DNA of 64,000 nt from contig BSBK01001299.1 in assembly GCA_027943335.1 (NCBI GenBank), positions 158,390-222,389 of the forward strand, in the 5' to 3' direction. Each line of letters opens with the position of its first letter. The stretch's first letter is position 1. The notes beneath the pieces were generated by a model. It did no database searches and was not told the origin of the DNA. It saw only the letters and a list, made by a program, of their open reading frames with translations. The DNA comes from Chamaecyparis obtusa (Eukaryota > Streptophyta > Pinopsida > Cupressales > Cupressaceae). This document shows positions 1-11,569 of this stretch, piece by piece. A program made the position numbers and the translations under genes.

Positions 1-373
1 CTTTCATTTGCAACTTCTCCATCCTTTTTTTCTAGTTCTCTAATTTTTCTTGCTTAGTAAACTTGTCTCCTTCATACAATTCTTCTAATCTTACCCAAAT
101 TTTGTGCCTTGAATCTAGATATTTCACCTCAGTAAATTCTCCTTCAGAGAGTGCACTGATCAATGCTTCTCTTGTGACCATGTTATATGAAAATGTCTTC
201 TTTTCTTCGTTAGTAGCTTTATCTAATTCATCCTCACCCTTCATATTTACCTCATTCTTTGTGATCATCAAGTAGTCAATACCCAAACATAGCAAATGGG
301 TTCTCATCTTGTTCTTCCAATTGTCAAAGTTTTCATGATCAAATTTTAGACTATCCTTCCTATAGAATGCCAT
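1..373 (-). pseudogene. Ty1/copia gag, N-terminal part (UBN2-like)
   Basis: The reading frame starts at the ATG at 373, giving MAFYRKDSLKFDHENFDNWK; upstream codons back to 385 are open but begin with GTG. The pattern of an aromatic-rich start, 'F.NWK..M..HL', 'A..LI..AL' and 'W..LEELYEGD' is the usual start of plant copia gag polyproteins, which coat the element RNA in cytoplasmic particles. A TAG at 32-34 ends the open frame after about 114 residues, so either the copy is broken or a frameshift lies at the edge; the zinc knuckle expected downstream is outside the window. The gene begins about 48 bp after the primer-binding site, the normal spacing. Confidence 0.75.
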
Positions 374-420
374 CTCCAAGATCACCTCAAGTTGTTAAGC
401 TTTCTTTCTAAGGTCCAATA

Positions 421-432
421 GCTCTGATGCCA
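421..432 (-). other. Primer-binding site of the copia element
   Basis: On the minus strand the sequence reads TGGCATCAGAGC, one base from TGGTATCAGAGC, the usual plant copia site complementary to the 3' end of initiator tRNA-Met. It lies directly after the LTR end. Confidence 0.8.
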
Positions 433-434
433 AT

Positions 435-1541
435 TGTGAGGAATAACAATCCACTAATACAACTGAGAGGGGGGTTGAATCAATTGTATGATAGATTATT
501 AAACTTTAAACTTTGAATAGAAGTTATAACAAATCAAATGAACATAGTAAATGCCAACACAATAACACAATATTTTTTGTCGAGGAAACCCTATTAAAGG
601 TAAAACCACAATGGGAATTAGCACCCACAAATGATGTATTGAGAGTATTGTATCCTTGTTAAAAGATCTAGCCCTATTAGGAGCTTATTAAAACATTATA
701 GTACACAGTCCTTGTTAAAGGATAGACCCTGTTAGAAGTCAAAAAAAAAGAGTAGGCTCACTGCCCAAAGAAGGTTATGTCCACCTTCAAAACTCACTGT
801 TTGCAATGAAGTTCCAATGAATTATATACTAACCTCTACTCTACATCCAATAGATACAAGCTCGTAGCTTCCATAATCCTCTTTTATATTCCATCCATAC
901 TTCATACCTTTTCAAAAGAAAAGATCTTACATATATAGCTTATTACAAATAAATTATTAGGTCGGCCAATTAGGCTTTCCCAATTATAAAAATAATTATA
1001 TAACCCCTTGCTAAGATACACACAGTATCTATAACAAGTATACAATAATTACATTTTAACAATTGAGGTCCGACATCCAAAATTCATGCTTGATATTCAA
1101 AATACACACTTTAATTTTGAAGTCAGCCCCAAATAGGTCACCTCCAAAACACACGCCACAACTGACATCATCCTTCTTTCCACAATTCGCTATGATCAAT
1201 GAAGATTCCTCAATATGCTATCTGATATCCCTTAAACTCGCATATACTAAATCTACATTGCTTGTAAGATATACACAAAGCACAGAGACTAACTTTGTCA
1301 ACTTCCACTGTCACAGTCCAATAACCAGTCTTCACTAAATATTTTGTAACTCAACCAATATGAATTATTATGGCATGTGATCTTGGATATAAGATCACAA
1401 CACTTCCCTGTACACAAATCTATGTTTGCTCATTCTGAATCAACCATACAGTATACGTACACTATAATAACAAGTCTATTTTCTTCATTACAACATATGT
1501 TGCAATCAATGACAAAACATGAATGACAACAATACTCAACA
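435..1541 (-). repeat. 5' LTR of the copia element
   Basis: The inner end is fixed by the primer-binding site: plus-strand TGTGAGGAAT begins at 435. The outer end is less sure. AATACTCAACA ending at 1541 is the best candidate because it is an imperfect inverted copy of the inner end and gives 1107 bp, close to the 1099 bp of the related E1 LTR. No second copy is in the window to prove it. Confidence 0.55.
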
Positions 1542-1883
1542 AGATAATGAAGTGATTAAACATATTAAATGCATTGGCAACATCAAACTAATATTCATCA
1601 ATAAGGTTATTTTCTAAAAATCCTAATTACCTCTTAATATGATTTTTGACAAGGATGCTAGACCTCCAATTCATGTGCTATCTTCTTAGTAGAGACATTA
1701 TAAAATACAATACCAAATAAATAATTAGAGATCTAAACTACAAGAAATAACCTTCATCTAGAGACATTATGATATTTTCAAGTAAATTTTCCAACAAAAA
1801 CTAACACAAGTCAAATTGCACACTCTCTTTAACAATTTTATGAGCCAAATAAACAACTATAGTAGATGTAGTACCTTCAAAAT
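1542..1883. other. No gene seen; AT-rich spacer
   Basis: Stops occur in all frames and no motif was recognised between the copia LTR and the PMD pseudogene. Confidence 0.6.
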
Positions 1884-2632
1884 TTAAAAATTAAATTTTA
1901 TATGTAATACCAACTGCCAGCACCAATACACAGTCTTGCCCAAATTGGGTTGATGGATGTATCCTATATGACGGAATATATATGGCATGCCCACTCCTCC
2001 TGCTACCTCTATAATCAATCGAACAATGGGAAAGTTCTCTTGTGTCCAGATTTGCATAACTATAACTCTTGCTTGCATGTTGTGCCCCCCTCAATAAAAA
2101 ATCTTATGGATCTCTCTATACATATGAAATAACTGGACAGCTCCCCGGCTAAATATTCATGGTCTTCTCAACATCTTGTATAAAATGTGGCCCGATACAC
2201 ACTGGAATCCTTTTTGTTTGTGGTCAAGAGAAGCTATACATCCAATCAAACCAACCAAAATGCATGGAAAAGGGTAGTCCTGGCCATAATGACTGAGCAT
2301 GTACTCCTAGGTAATGTGTCAATCCATGATTGTGTCATCATAAAATATACATCTTAGTGTTGTGATCCCCTCCACTGTATCTTGATCATATAACACTGAA
2401 TCTCTAGCAATTAGTAGGTAGGGGATCTTGTATACATCCTATAGTGTGATGTTGATATCAATAGTAAGAAGATGGAAGGTATTTTTCTCTGAATAGAATT
2501 GCAATGCAGTCAACAGCTTGTAATTAACATAGATATTAGGCATAGTGAGGAGCTTCCCTAGCTCACATTGATTGAGTATAACTAAGTCATCTGGAGATAA
2601 ATGGTGTGCTAATCTAAGTGCTTTTGGGTAGG
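1884..2632 (-). pseudogene. Plant mobile domain (PMD) gene, decayed
   Basis: One minus-strand frame can be followed from about 2632 to 1884 with roughly seven internal stops. It contains the PMD signature: 'HLSPDDL', then 'NTFHLLTIDINITL*DVYKI', matching the usual TFHLP.GE.T.TLEDV..I block, and near the C-terminus 'MPYIFRHIGYI', matching a W.CPYIF...G block. The antisense PMD gene of E2 (24480-26650) shows the same blocks in the same order but differs at most positions, so this is a separate, older copy. PMD proteins are related to the plant MAIN/MAIL1 proteins and are frequently carried by transposons; their role inside elements is not established. No element boundaries were found around it. 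The first codon is not visible and the start given is where similarity begins. Confidence 0.65.
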
Positions 2633-3143
2633 CACAACAGAAAATGGGATCAAAAAGTTAGATCTGGAATAATGAACACAACAAAATGCATTAGTAATTA
2701 GTCCAAATTGAGCATCAAGAAATCAGAAATCTAGTAATCAACATCTCTACAAAGCTACAACACTACTACAATGATGGATTATTTCACATAAAGTACCAAA
2801 ACTACATATTTGACTCAAACAATGGAATAATTGACTCTTATTTATCATACGATGAAACTCTAAGTCATGTGATACTATTACTCAATGGGTGGTCCCACAA
2901 TAGTGAGTCACACTTTTTGGCCAACTTTGACACAGAGTTCAACATTTTTAGAAAAAACTTCACTTTCGAACATCTGTTGCCACAAAACTATTAGAAATTT
3001 GAAGATGATGTAAACTAGAGTCTTTTAGAATTTTCTTTCTAATTTCTAAATATTTTTTTTTGTTTTTTTAAAAAAATCATTTAAATTCATTTTTCCTTCT
3101 CCTTCGAAAAGTGGTTTGCGTGAAAAAACTATGTTTTTAAGGA

Positions 3144-3303
3144 GTTACTGTCACTTGGATTAGCATAACATTTTTTTAAAATATGATAACGATGTAATTA
3201 TTTTGAAATTATATTTGTAACTTCAATATCTAAAGGATGAAATTGGTTTTATTCATTTTGGATCAATATTTCATAGTTTATTAAGTTTTAAAGTGACAGT
3301 AAC
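3144..3303. repeat. 13-bp perfect inverted repeat
   Basis: GTTACTGTCACTT at 3144-3156 is the exact reverse complement of AAGTGACAGTAAC at 3291-3303. The word TGTCACTTGGAT recurs in direct orientation near 3149 and 3321, so the region is a small repeat cluster. Confidence 0.7.
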
Positions 3304-3694
3304 TGTAATTTAGACATAATGTCACTTGGATCGCTCTAACTTGATCTGTGTATATCAAAATTTATTTTTATTTTTTTCATAGAAAGGTAACACAAATACG
3401 CTTTACCTACATATTTTTTATAAAAGAAAATTTATAATTTACTATTTTTCCAAAAATCTTGACAAGACAGGTTGTTGAATGACCAAACAACCTATGTTTA
3501 GTTAACATAATATTTAAAAGTGATAATGAACTCAATATGTATTAAAATTATATTCATTAGAAAGCTTGTTCCAAATAGTATCATTTGACATCATCTATTT
3601 GAAAAAATCATCTTGTTTAGTCCTTTTTTCAGGCCTCCAAATACCATTTTTCTGAAGTTCAGTTGTTTTCTGATGGCAAAATTTTAGTTTTGGG

Positions 3695-3851
3695 GTCTTC
3701 ATGCGAAGACCCCCTTCACACGAAGACACTTGAGGGTCTTCATGCAAAGACTCTTCACACGAAGCCTCTCAAGTGAAAATCCCAGCAAAAAAGACACTTA
3801 CCAGAATTTTTCCTTGGGTACTTCGCACGAAGTATGTACTTCGAGTGAAGT
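3695..3851. repeat. Cluster of six short CTTC...GAAG hairpins
   Basis: Six near-regular hairpin units lie within 157 bp: GTCTTCATGCGAAGAC (3695-3710), CTTCACACGAAG (3714-3725), GTCTTCATGCAAAGAC (3736-3751, one mismatch), CTTCACACGAAG (3753-3764), ACTTCGCACGAAGT (3820-3833) and ACTTCGAGTGAAGT (3838-3851). The arms vary in length but the core TC-RYRC-GA is nearly constant. They sit 250-400 bp upstream of the first ATG of the transposase pseudogene, where a subterminal repeat bound by a transposase, or a promoter element, would lie; the function is inferred only from position. Confidence 0.75.
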
Positions 3852-4101
3852 CGGCTAGTAAAATTATTTTGTAAATTTTTTTTAGAATGGTATAAAATTA
3901 AAACATTTGTTTCTATTTTATATCAAATTGTAATTAATAAATTTGAATTTTCTATTATTGAAGGCATTTTTTGAAGGAGGATTGCTATTTCTTTTTTTTC
4001 AAAGGCATAATTTTGGAGAGGACAAATATTAGATTAAAGTATTTTTTGAAGAAAATTTTTGTTGATGATCTTGTGGAAGACAGTTTTTGGAGCTTGAAGA
4101 A

Positions 4102-7100
4102 ATGGGGAACAAGAAGGGAAGACAAAGTAAATCTTCTAGAAAAAGGTCACCCAGTACTGAACAAAGAAATCATGAAGTTGCATTGACATATTATCATAAA
4201 ACTAAAGAAGGTGAAAGATAAGCTAAAGTAGGAGGGTCAAGTCAAGTAGAAGAATTGCACATTGAAGAAAGGTCAAGATTACTCCCTATGGAAGCTCAAA
4301 CAATTGATGTTGGAGAAGGGTCAACATCATGTGCTCCTACTAGTATGGATGAAATTTTAAATTTAGCTCAAATTGTAAAGAGAAATATAATTATAGAAAC
4401 TTAGATCATTTACTTACAATAGATGTGGATAATTTGAGATCACTTGCTAATGTTCAACCCTTAAGTCTTGCTAAGAAGAGATAAATAAATATGATAGCAA
4501 GAGAAATATTGGGTAAATTTGATAATTTTGAAACACTTGAACAAGCTCAATTGCTTTCACTTATACTTATAAACAAAAAGTTAGAAGGGGCATTAAAATT
4601 ATTGGGTATAGACACATCATCAAAGAAGAGAAAAGTTGTTGACATGCAAACTGATATGATTGAAAATCTTAAGAAAGGTTTGAACTAGCTAGGGAAGCGA
4701 TCTTGAACTATAGATAAGTCCATTACAAGAAAAGTTATGTTGACATCCATTGTAGGTAACACTATGGGATGAAAAAGACAGATATCTTCAGTTCCATCTT
4801 AGTTTGGTTTTAATAGGAAAATAATATCACAATATGTTAATAGGAGAATACTTTTGGATGATAGCACCTTGGAAGGCAATTGGGAAATCATGTGTAGAGC
4901 TCCTCGTTCCAATAGGATTGATGAAGGAATAAAAAACTTGGTCACATCATTTTGGAATGACAATACACGTCCTTCATCAAACACTAGAGATGTTATCAGA
5001 CATAGAATTTTAGCTAATCAATATGAATATCATATGAAACATTGGTTGGACACAACACAACATGAAATGAATGTGTCATTTTGTAGTTCAAATCCTAATA
5101 TAAAGATTGGGAAAACATTGTTTGAAAGATTGAAGCCATATTATATCAAGACAAACAAAGTGTTTGAAACTTGTTGTTGTCGTTATCATATTGAATTTGA
5201 TCTCCACTATCAAATTTTTCAAAAAATTTTAGAAGACACTTATCATTTTGAAAATGCTCGTCCTACTAGATGAAGTGAGTTCATCTCATCCATTTTATGT
5301 GACAAAAGACATGATGTAGCTAGACAAATAAATTGCATAAAAGGAATATGCCAAACATGTGCCGATTTTTCTCTTTTTCTTTTGAAAAATGAAAATATTG
5401 ATGTAACAAAGATGGTAAATTGTAAGAGTTACAAATATGTAAAGAATGAAAAAAAATTTGGGAAAGAATCCAAAAGGTTAGAATATGTTGAAGAGGAGAT
5501 AAATGTTGGAGTATTTATGAAAAAATTTAAAAAATTGATTCAACCCTACATTCATCATGCTTTTTTTGCAAAGTGGCAAGAGCAACAATTCCAAACACTG
5601 AGAGACAATTTCCCACTTGGAACTATTGTATCAGTTGTTGATTTTGCAAAAAATTATTCTTTTGTTCATCAAAAGGAAATTCAGTTAGAATACTATTTTT
5701 CAGAGAAAATTACTATTATGGTACATGTGTGTTATCGACATGTACAATTAGATTTGGATGGTATTCAGAGAACATTTGAAGCACAGGTCATCAAGAAGGA
5801 ATATCATTTTTATATAAGTGATGATAGAGAGCATGAAATTCATTATGTAGAACATTGCTTCAAGATGTTTTTTGCAAATTTGAAAGAAAGAGGTATAAAA
5901 ATTGATAAACATTATGTTTGGTCAAATGGATGTGCTACACAATTCAAATCATCGAGACCATTTTATGCACTATGTAGATATCATTGTAATGAAAACATAC
6001 CACATGTCTGGAGTTTCTTTGAGAGTGGACATGGAAAAGGTGAACATGATGGTGTCGGAGCTTGCATCAAACGTGCTATACGAAAGTATAAAATAAATTA
6101 TAAGGGAGTGCATATAAAAAATGCACATGATGTGGTTGAATGGTGCAAGACACATTTTTCACCAAATGAGAATGACATGTCATCAGGATTGACTCAGGCA
6201 GTGCCGTATAGAAAATTTTGGGAGATAAAAGGTATGCACACATTTTTAAATTATTTGAAAGTCTTTAAAAATTTTATGATAGTTTGTATTCAAATTATAT
6301 TTATATAGAATATATTATATATTCATTTGTTCAGGTGTGGATAGAAAAATTATGCATGGTTGTAATAGGATAGAAAAAATATGATCTTTGCATTCAGTTA
6401 TGAGTACAAATTGTCGCAATTAGATGTTTAACACTAGGGACTACTCATGCTTTTGTTGTCACTGCATTGCCAACAATTATGAGGAATGTATCAATCAAGA
6501 CCATGGATATGTAGGTACATAGAATCTAGTGCCACTATTTTTTATTGATACATTTGATAGAGATGAAGATGAAAACTTCGATGATGTCCCTTTGATTTCT
6601 ACTGATTACGATCATATCTCAGGATTGGTCAAAATTGGTAATTATATATATTTCACATTATATGGTACATTGAGTTGCATGTATAGATAGATAGATCTAT
6701 AGATTGAACTAAGTAAATTTTAAGATCTCACACATGTTTATATAAATTTACTATGTAGGAGATGTCTTTGCAGTGATTGTTGAGCATGGAAATGTAAGAG
6801 TTGGTTATTATTTGCTGCGTTGTACTGCAAAGAGGATGAAGTTACTTGAACCTGAAGAAAGTGATGGAATGTTGTCCCCCATAGGTTTGTATATGGTTTA
6901 CATCAATATATTGAACTTAATTTGTAAATTTTAAATTTCAACCTTTTAACAAATTTCAAATTGAGTTTGTTTAAATTTATATATTGTTAAAAATTTTGAC
7001 CTGCAGGTTCAGTTGTTTTAGAGGGAACATATTTCAAGAAAATCAAAGTAATTCAACATGGTATTCACTTTGTTGATTACAAACCAAACAATAAGGTGTT

Positions 7101-7251
7101 TCAATATAGTCACCTAGTAGTTGCCACATCCATTTGTCTTCATAAAGTTAAATCTCAACGTGGACATCATAAGTGGAGACTAGATAGTGAGGATCATGAG
7201 AGAATATTACATGTTCTCCATGAAGGGTCTGAACCACTTGAGTTGGTCTAA
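4102..7251 (+). pseudogene. Four-exon DDE-type DNA transposase, degenerate
   Basis: Exon 1 begins at the ATG at 4102 with a basic, serine-rich start and runs to about 6232, broken by a TAA at 4219, a frameshift near 4375 and stops near 4480, 4770 and 5271. Its C-terminal part is well kept: 'VVDFAKNYSF' (about 5635), 'WSNGCATQFKSSRPF' (5920) and 'SFFESGHGKGEHDGVGA' (6015) look like the acidic motifs of an RNase-H-fold transposase. Likely introns are 6233-6334, 6638-6758 and 6885-7006, each GT...AG. Exon 2 (6335-6637) has more stops and a 'CCHC' cysteine cluster; exon 3 (6759-6884) and exon 4 (7007-7251, ending TAA) are open. I recognise the family as transposase-like proteins common in eukaryotes but cannot place the superfamily. 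Terminal inverted repeats were not found. E1 inserted 130 bp beyond its stop codon. Confidence 0.7.
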
Positions 7252-7381
7252 AAAGTATAATATGTATACTTATTTCTTGTGTTAGGACCTACTTGATATC
7301 TCTAGATTAAATTTCATTATACTTTGTTTATATATTTAAACATATGATGGACTATAATTTGTTGATATATGATGGACCTAT

Positions 7382-8480
7382 TGTTAGGAATGGGAACACT
7401 GAGAGGGGGGGTGAATCAGTGTTCACTGTATTTTATCTTTTAGCTTTAATCTTTAAACTGAACTTAAATGCTTAAGTACTGAAATAAACATCCACATAAA
7501 CATGAAACATGAAATCAACATATGACACCAATATGGTTACGAGGAAACCCAAATAGGTAAAAACCCCAGTGGGAATTGACACCAACTAATATTTTGTATT
7601 AGTGTTTTATGATCTTTGTTAGGAGTTGCTTTACAATGCATTAAGTATAGTAGATCTTGTCAAGGGTCGAACCCTATTAGGAGTATTTTACAATAGTCCC
7701 TATTAGGGGAGTGGATGCACTATCCTAGAGCTCACTACTCAAGTGGTGAAGGCTACAACCTTCTGATCTCAGATACACACTATATCTACTGGTTGAACTG
7801 TCACTGTGACATTGCTTGTCAAATCAGTTCCTTTGATAGGCTGATGCTTTGACCTCTTGCAAAGCTCTAATACATATTATAGACTCTTTGCACACTTCTT
7901 CTCTACTTATCACAACTCTTTATCAACTTCCATACTAATTACAATGGGCGCATCTTATATTTATATGTGCATACAAAATAAACAACTAGGTCAGTCCTTA
8001 AACCTATTACATACAATGCTTCCAAATGAATTGGCTTAAGCATATTTACAATAAAACATATATACATGTTAGAAACCTAATTACAATAGGCACATAGCCT
8101 TTACATCATTAGAATATAGCCGCAACTCAAAATGATAGTTCAGTCAGTTGCTTACTCTGCTCTTCACTGGCACACACTGGTTGTGTAACTTCAACTGTCT
8201 GTATCTTTCTCATACTTGCATATCTAATCATGAGCTCATAGACTAAGCATGGATATAGTCTAACCAACTTAACTTCCAGGGTGCACACCATAATTCTTCT
8301 GTATGCACGTGCTCTGATGCTCTGAGCTGCAGGAACTCTGTACACTATCTAGTCTTCAACACTTAACCAATTTCTGATTGTCTCATCAAGTGACCTGACT
8401 CCAAACTACTATATGACTTTGTTTCCATAATGAAAACACTATATTAAGTCATATACATCAGTATATCCAACTTTCCAACA
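7382..8480 (-). repeat. E1 3' LTR
   Basis: This 1099-bp copy matches 30296-31127 plus 58241-58523 along its length. It starts TGTTAGGAATGGG and ends CTTTCCAACA on the plus strand and is bordered by the polypurine tract at 8481. Relative to the 5' LTR it lacks about 24 bp near 7624, where the other copy has 'aagatccttaaccctgttag' between two 'gttag' words, consistent with a slippage deletion. Confidence 0.93.
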
Positions 8481-8491
8481 ATCTCCCCCTT
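8481..8491 (-). other. E1 polypurine tract
   Basis: Minus strand reads AAAGGGGGAGAT directly before the LTR end TGTTGGAAAG. A second, similar tract, AAAGGGGGAGT, lies at 8617-8627, 136 bp further inside; such doubled tracts occur in some copia-type elements. Confidence 0.85.
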
Positions 8492-8699
8492 TATCATTGA
8501 TGGCAACAAAGGAATATGGCCAAGTTGCTAACTGTCCTTAATACAAAAAACTTTTTGTTCTTCTATACATACACTTATATCTCCCTATACATATTATGAT
8601 CCATATTCTATACACAACTCCCCCTTTGACATTAAAGAAAAAGGTGTTTCAAAAATTGTATCTATACATACTTACTAAGGGAAAACATTCAGATATGCT

Positions 8700-11564
8700 A
8701 TCTTTAGGTTTTGGATCTCCTTCTTCCAAAATGTGATCAAAGAGTTTACTATCTGGAGATGGACGTATAGTGCATACTGTAGCTTCTCCATCTTTTCCAA
8801 ATTAGTGCTAGGACCATGATATATGTTACCATTGTGGCGTCTATGTCCTTGATGTTCTAATTGAGTATATCTAATGATGGTGCAAGAGCATTCTTGAGCT
8901 GTGTTTGCCTTGTCCTGATCTTTGACATTTCTTTTTCTGCCTTCTAAATCTTATCTATTTGTCCTTGGTATACATTATTACACATGTTTCCATTTGTGGA
9001 TGTGTCTTTCACTAAACTCTTGACTTACTCAATCATAGCTTCGACCTCTTTTATTTTCTTGAAATTGGCATCAATAAGCTTATCTTGATCCATGCATTCT
9101 GCAATGATTCTTCTTCCTTGATCTACAAACTCTTTTAAGGATGCTTGACCAGTTTTGAGTGAGCTTAGGTCAAGTGCAAAGTTGTTCATTAATTCAGTCA
9201 ACCTCTTCTTTAGGTACTTTTCTTCTACAACTAGGGATGCAGATTCTTCAAGGCTTGAGAACTTTCTTTTAAAATGTGAGATGATTGTACTCACATCATC
9301 AACAGAGTGTATCTTTGACACTTTCTTGTCCTCTAGCAAAAAATTGTTCAGAATGTTTACTGATTCTACTAGGAGGGGATTCCTCATCACTTATTTTTCT
9401 TTGGCCTTTTCCATGGCTAGGACGCTGAATTTCATCAGATATTCTTCTCTCCATGCATCCAAACTGGATGTGTCAGGTGTCAAACTTGACAACAATGCAG
9501 AGGGTGATGGATTGATGGGAGTGTTGTCCATTATTTCCTACTTAACTCTTACTTCATTTTCTTTCTTTTCTATTACTTTTTCTATCTTTTCTCCTTCTTT
9601 TTCTGTGATGTCCTCAATCAAAATTTCTTGTAGATTTGGAGAATTGCTACCACAAATAATTTCAGCTTCTTGGGTGCTGATAAAGGCTTCCTCAAACTTG
9701 TCCAAATCCTTATATGTGGCCTCCATGGCTATCTCCACATTATAAATGATAATTATGCTATCTTTTTGTGACTCTGTAGTGGCACAGACTTATCTGCCTC
9801 TGATTGTGCTTCTACTATAGGCGTTGAATCCTAAGGACCTGTTATTGATGTATTAGTGGGCTCTGCCACCTTGACATCCTTTATGGTTACTTGTGCTTTA
9901 GGTGCAGTAGGTGGATACATGTGCCTATTCATAAAGACCTTCTCAAAGGCTTTCTTTGTTTCTTTGGCAAATAATTCATATTTTTTATCCATTATATTCA
10001 AGGTTCTTGTCTTGGTCCTGAGGTGAGGCTTCACCAGATCTATCAATAACTTCTTCTCTTCTAGCTCACATACAGGAAGGGTTTCATCTAAGATCTTCTC
10101 CCTTATCTATAGATCTTCTTCAATAGCCTGTCTCTTTTGGAATTCTAGTATGTTCCACACATTGTCAGGGATCATAGTCTTAAGTTCCAAGACTGTCTTC
10201 TCAAACTTTAGCATGTGTTTGACTATCATACCATGTATCTCAGATTTGTTTATTTCACTATATTTTTCATAAAACTTCCCTACTTGATCAATTCTTCCCT
10301 CATCAATTATTCTTGCACTTAGCACTTTTAAACTATGTTTAAAATCTACCTCAGGAGGAGCTTGAGTGTTCTTTCTACTTCTTGTTGCTTGCAAGGATGG
10401 ATGATTGGTGCCAACCTCTTTCTTCCTCTTTTCTATTGTCTTACACTCTAGAGGAGCAGTAGGGTCAATGGTTTCCTTGGGCACAAAAGGAGTATTATCA
10501 GTTTTATCCTTTTGTTCATCAAACTTCTCTATCTTTACCTTCTTCAACTTGGGATCATTTGATTCTACCTTTGCTGCATCTGGACTCTTTAATTCCAAAT
10601 AAATATTTTGTTCTTTTGCTTTGTCTAGATCTACTTGAGACACTCCGTGTATTCTTAAGATCTCTGAGGTGACTTTAGTAACCTTTCTTTTTGTTGCAGT
10701 GCTGTTAAGTTTAGCATCTATTTCTCTAGTCTTTTCCTCATAAGTTCCCCACCTTGGCTCATTAGGGTCAATAGGAGCTGAAAGCAATACTTGAGCATAT
10801 GCTTCTAAAACATGTTTATCTACTTCATATCCAAGTGGATGAGTCCACTTTGTTCTAGGTACAACTGCCTCCATGCATGTTGTATCTATTTTAACCATGA
10901 AACAATAGTATCCTTGTATTTCTCAACAATGTTTTTTGGAATTCTATACCTCATTTGCATCTTGGCCCTGAAGGTCTTCAATTCCAATGTTAAGTAATCT
11001 CTCAATGTACTCTTAGTGGATGCCTTGTAAGATATCTATGGCATGGCTGGAATGGACTTGTCCAAATACAAATCTGATACTCTCCCAACTATATGAAGGT
11101 ACATGTAGATTATTAAAGACCCAAACCTAAATATCTTGGTCTTATCATGCTTGATTGCCTTGATTTTATCAATCAACTATGCACACAAGATCTCACACAG
11201 ATTGAACTCCTCATTTTCCTTCACAAGTCTAATAGCTTCTAGAATTGTGGCCGCGGATGCACTATTCACCCTGTCGGTGTGTTGAAACCTGTATCCAAGT
11301 ATCATGGACATCAATTTGATGTTAGCTTGCTCAATAGGCTCAATTTTCATCTTGCGCCTATCACTCCTTGACTTAAATGTTTTCTCAACAACTTTTCTGA
11401 CATCCTTTCCCACAGAAAGGATGATGACAGTCTTAGATAGGCCTATCATCTCATATGTTAGGTCACTAGTGATTCTTACTGGCACATCACCTATCCAAAA
11501 TAGGTCATCATGAATTATACTCAGAAGTATTTTAATCCATTATGTCTCATAGAATTCATATGTC
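8700..11564 (-). pseudogene. E1 polyprotein, C-terminal part (family not recognised)
   Basis: This is the downstream portion of the E1 coding region, separated from its N-terminal part (28401-30241) by E2. If E2 and one GTAGC copy are disregarded the frame continues straight across the junction. Open blocks lie at 11485-11177, 10898-10107 with 10046-9831 in the same frame, 9738-9538 and 9390-9025, so several stops and frameshifts have accumulated. The 10898-10107 block (263 residues) is lysine- and glutamate-rich with 'EPRWGTYEEKTREIDAKL' and a charged middle; the last block is strongly heptad-like and probably coiled coil. There is no RT, integrase or protease motif. I do not recognise the protein. 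It might be a gag extension or an accessory protein peculiar to this family. Confidence 0.6.
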
Positions 11565-11569
11565 GTAGC

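Larger units (their letters stand above)
1..1541 (-). mobile_element. 5' end of a Ty1/copia LTR retrotransposon (cut by the window edge)
   Basis: Read on the minus strand this segment runs LTR (1541-435), primer-binding site (432-421), then the first part of gag (373 to the window edge). The order and the initiator-methionine tRNA type of primer-binding site fit a Ty1/copia element whose pol and 3' LTR lie to the left of the window. The LTR shares its layout with the LTRs of E1 (7382-58523): a run of G in a TGAGAGGGGGG block near one end, a GAGGAAACCC block, and repeated 'gttaaagg...ccctgttag' words. That makes it a possible autonomous relative of E1. The target duplication cannot be checked because the left end is missing. 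Confidence 0.75.
2633..4101. other. Intergenic; holds inverted repeats, otherwise nothing recognised
   Basis: AT-rich non-coding DNA with homopolymer runs of T and A around 3050-3070. The only structured parts are the inverted pair at 3144-3303 and the hairpin cluster at 3695-3851, listed separately. It may be the 5' flank of the transposase gene that follows. Confidence 0.5.

Noticed and set aside
9155..9745. 196-codon plus-strand frame
   Set aside because: It is the mirror of the E1 polyprotein on the minus strand; serine/phenylalanine-rich content is what the complement of a lysine/glutamate-rich protein gives.
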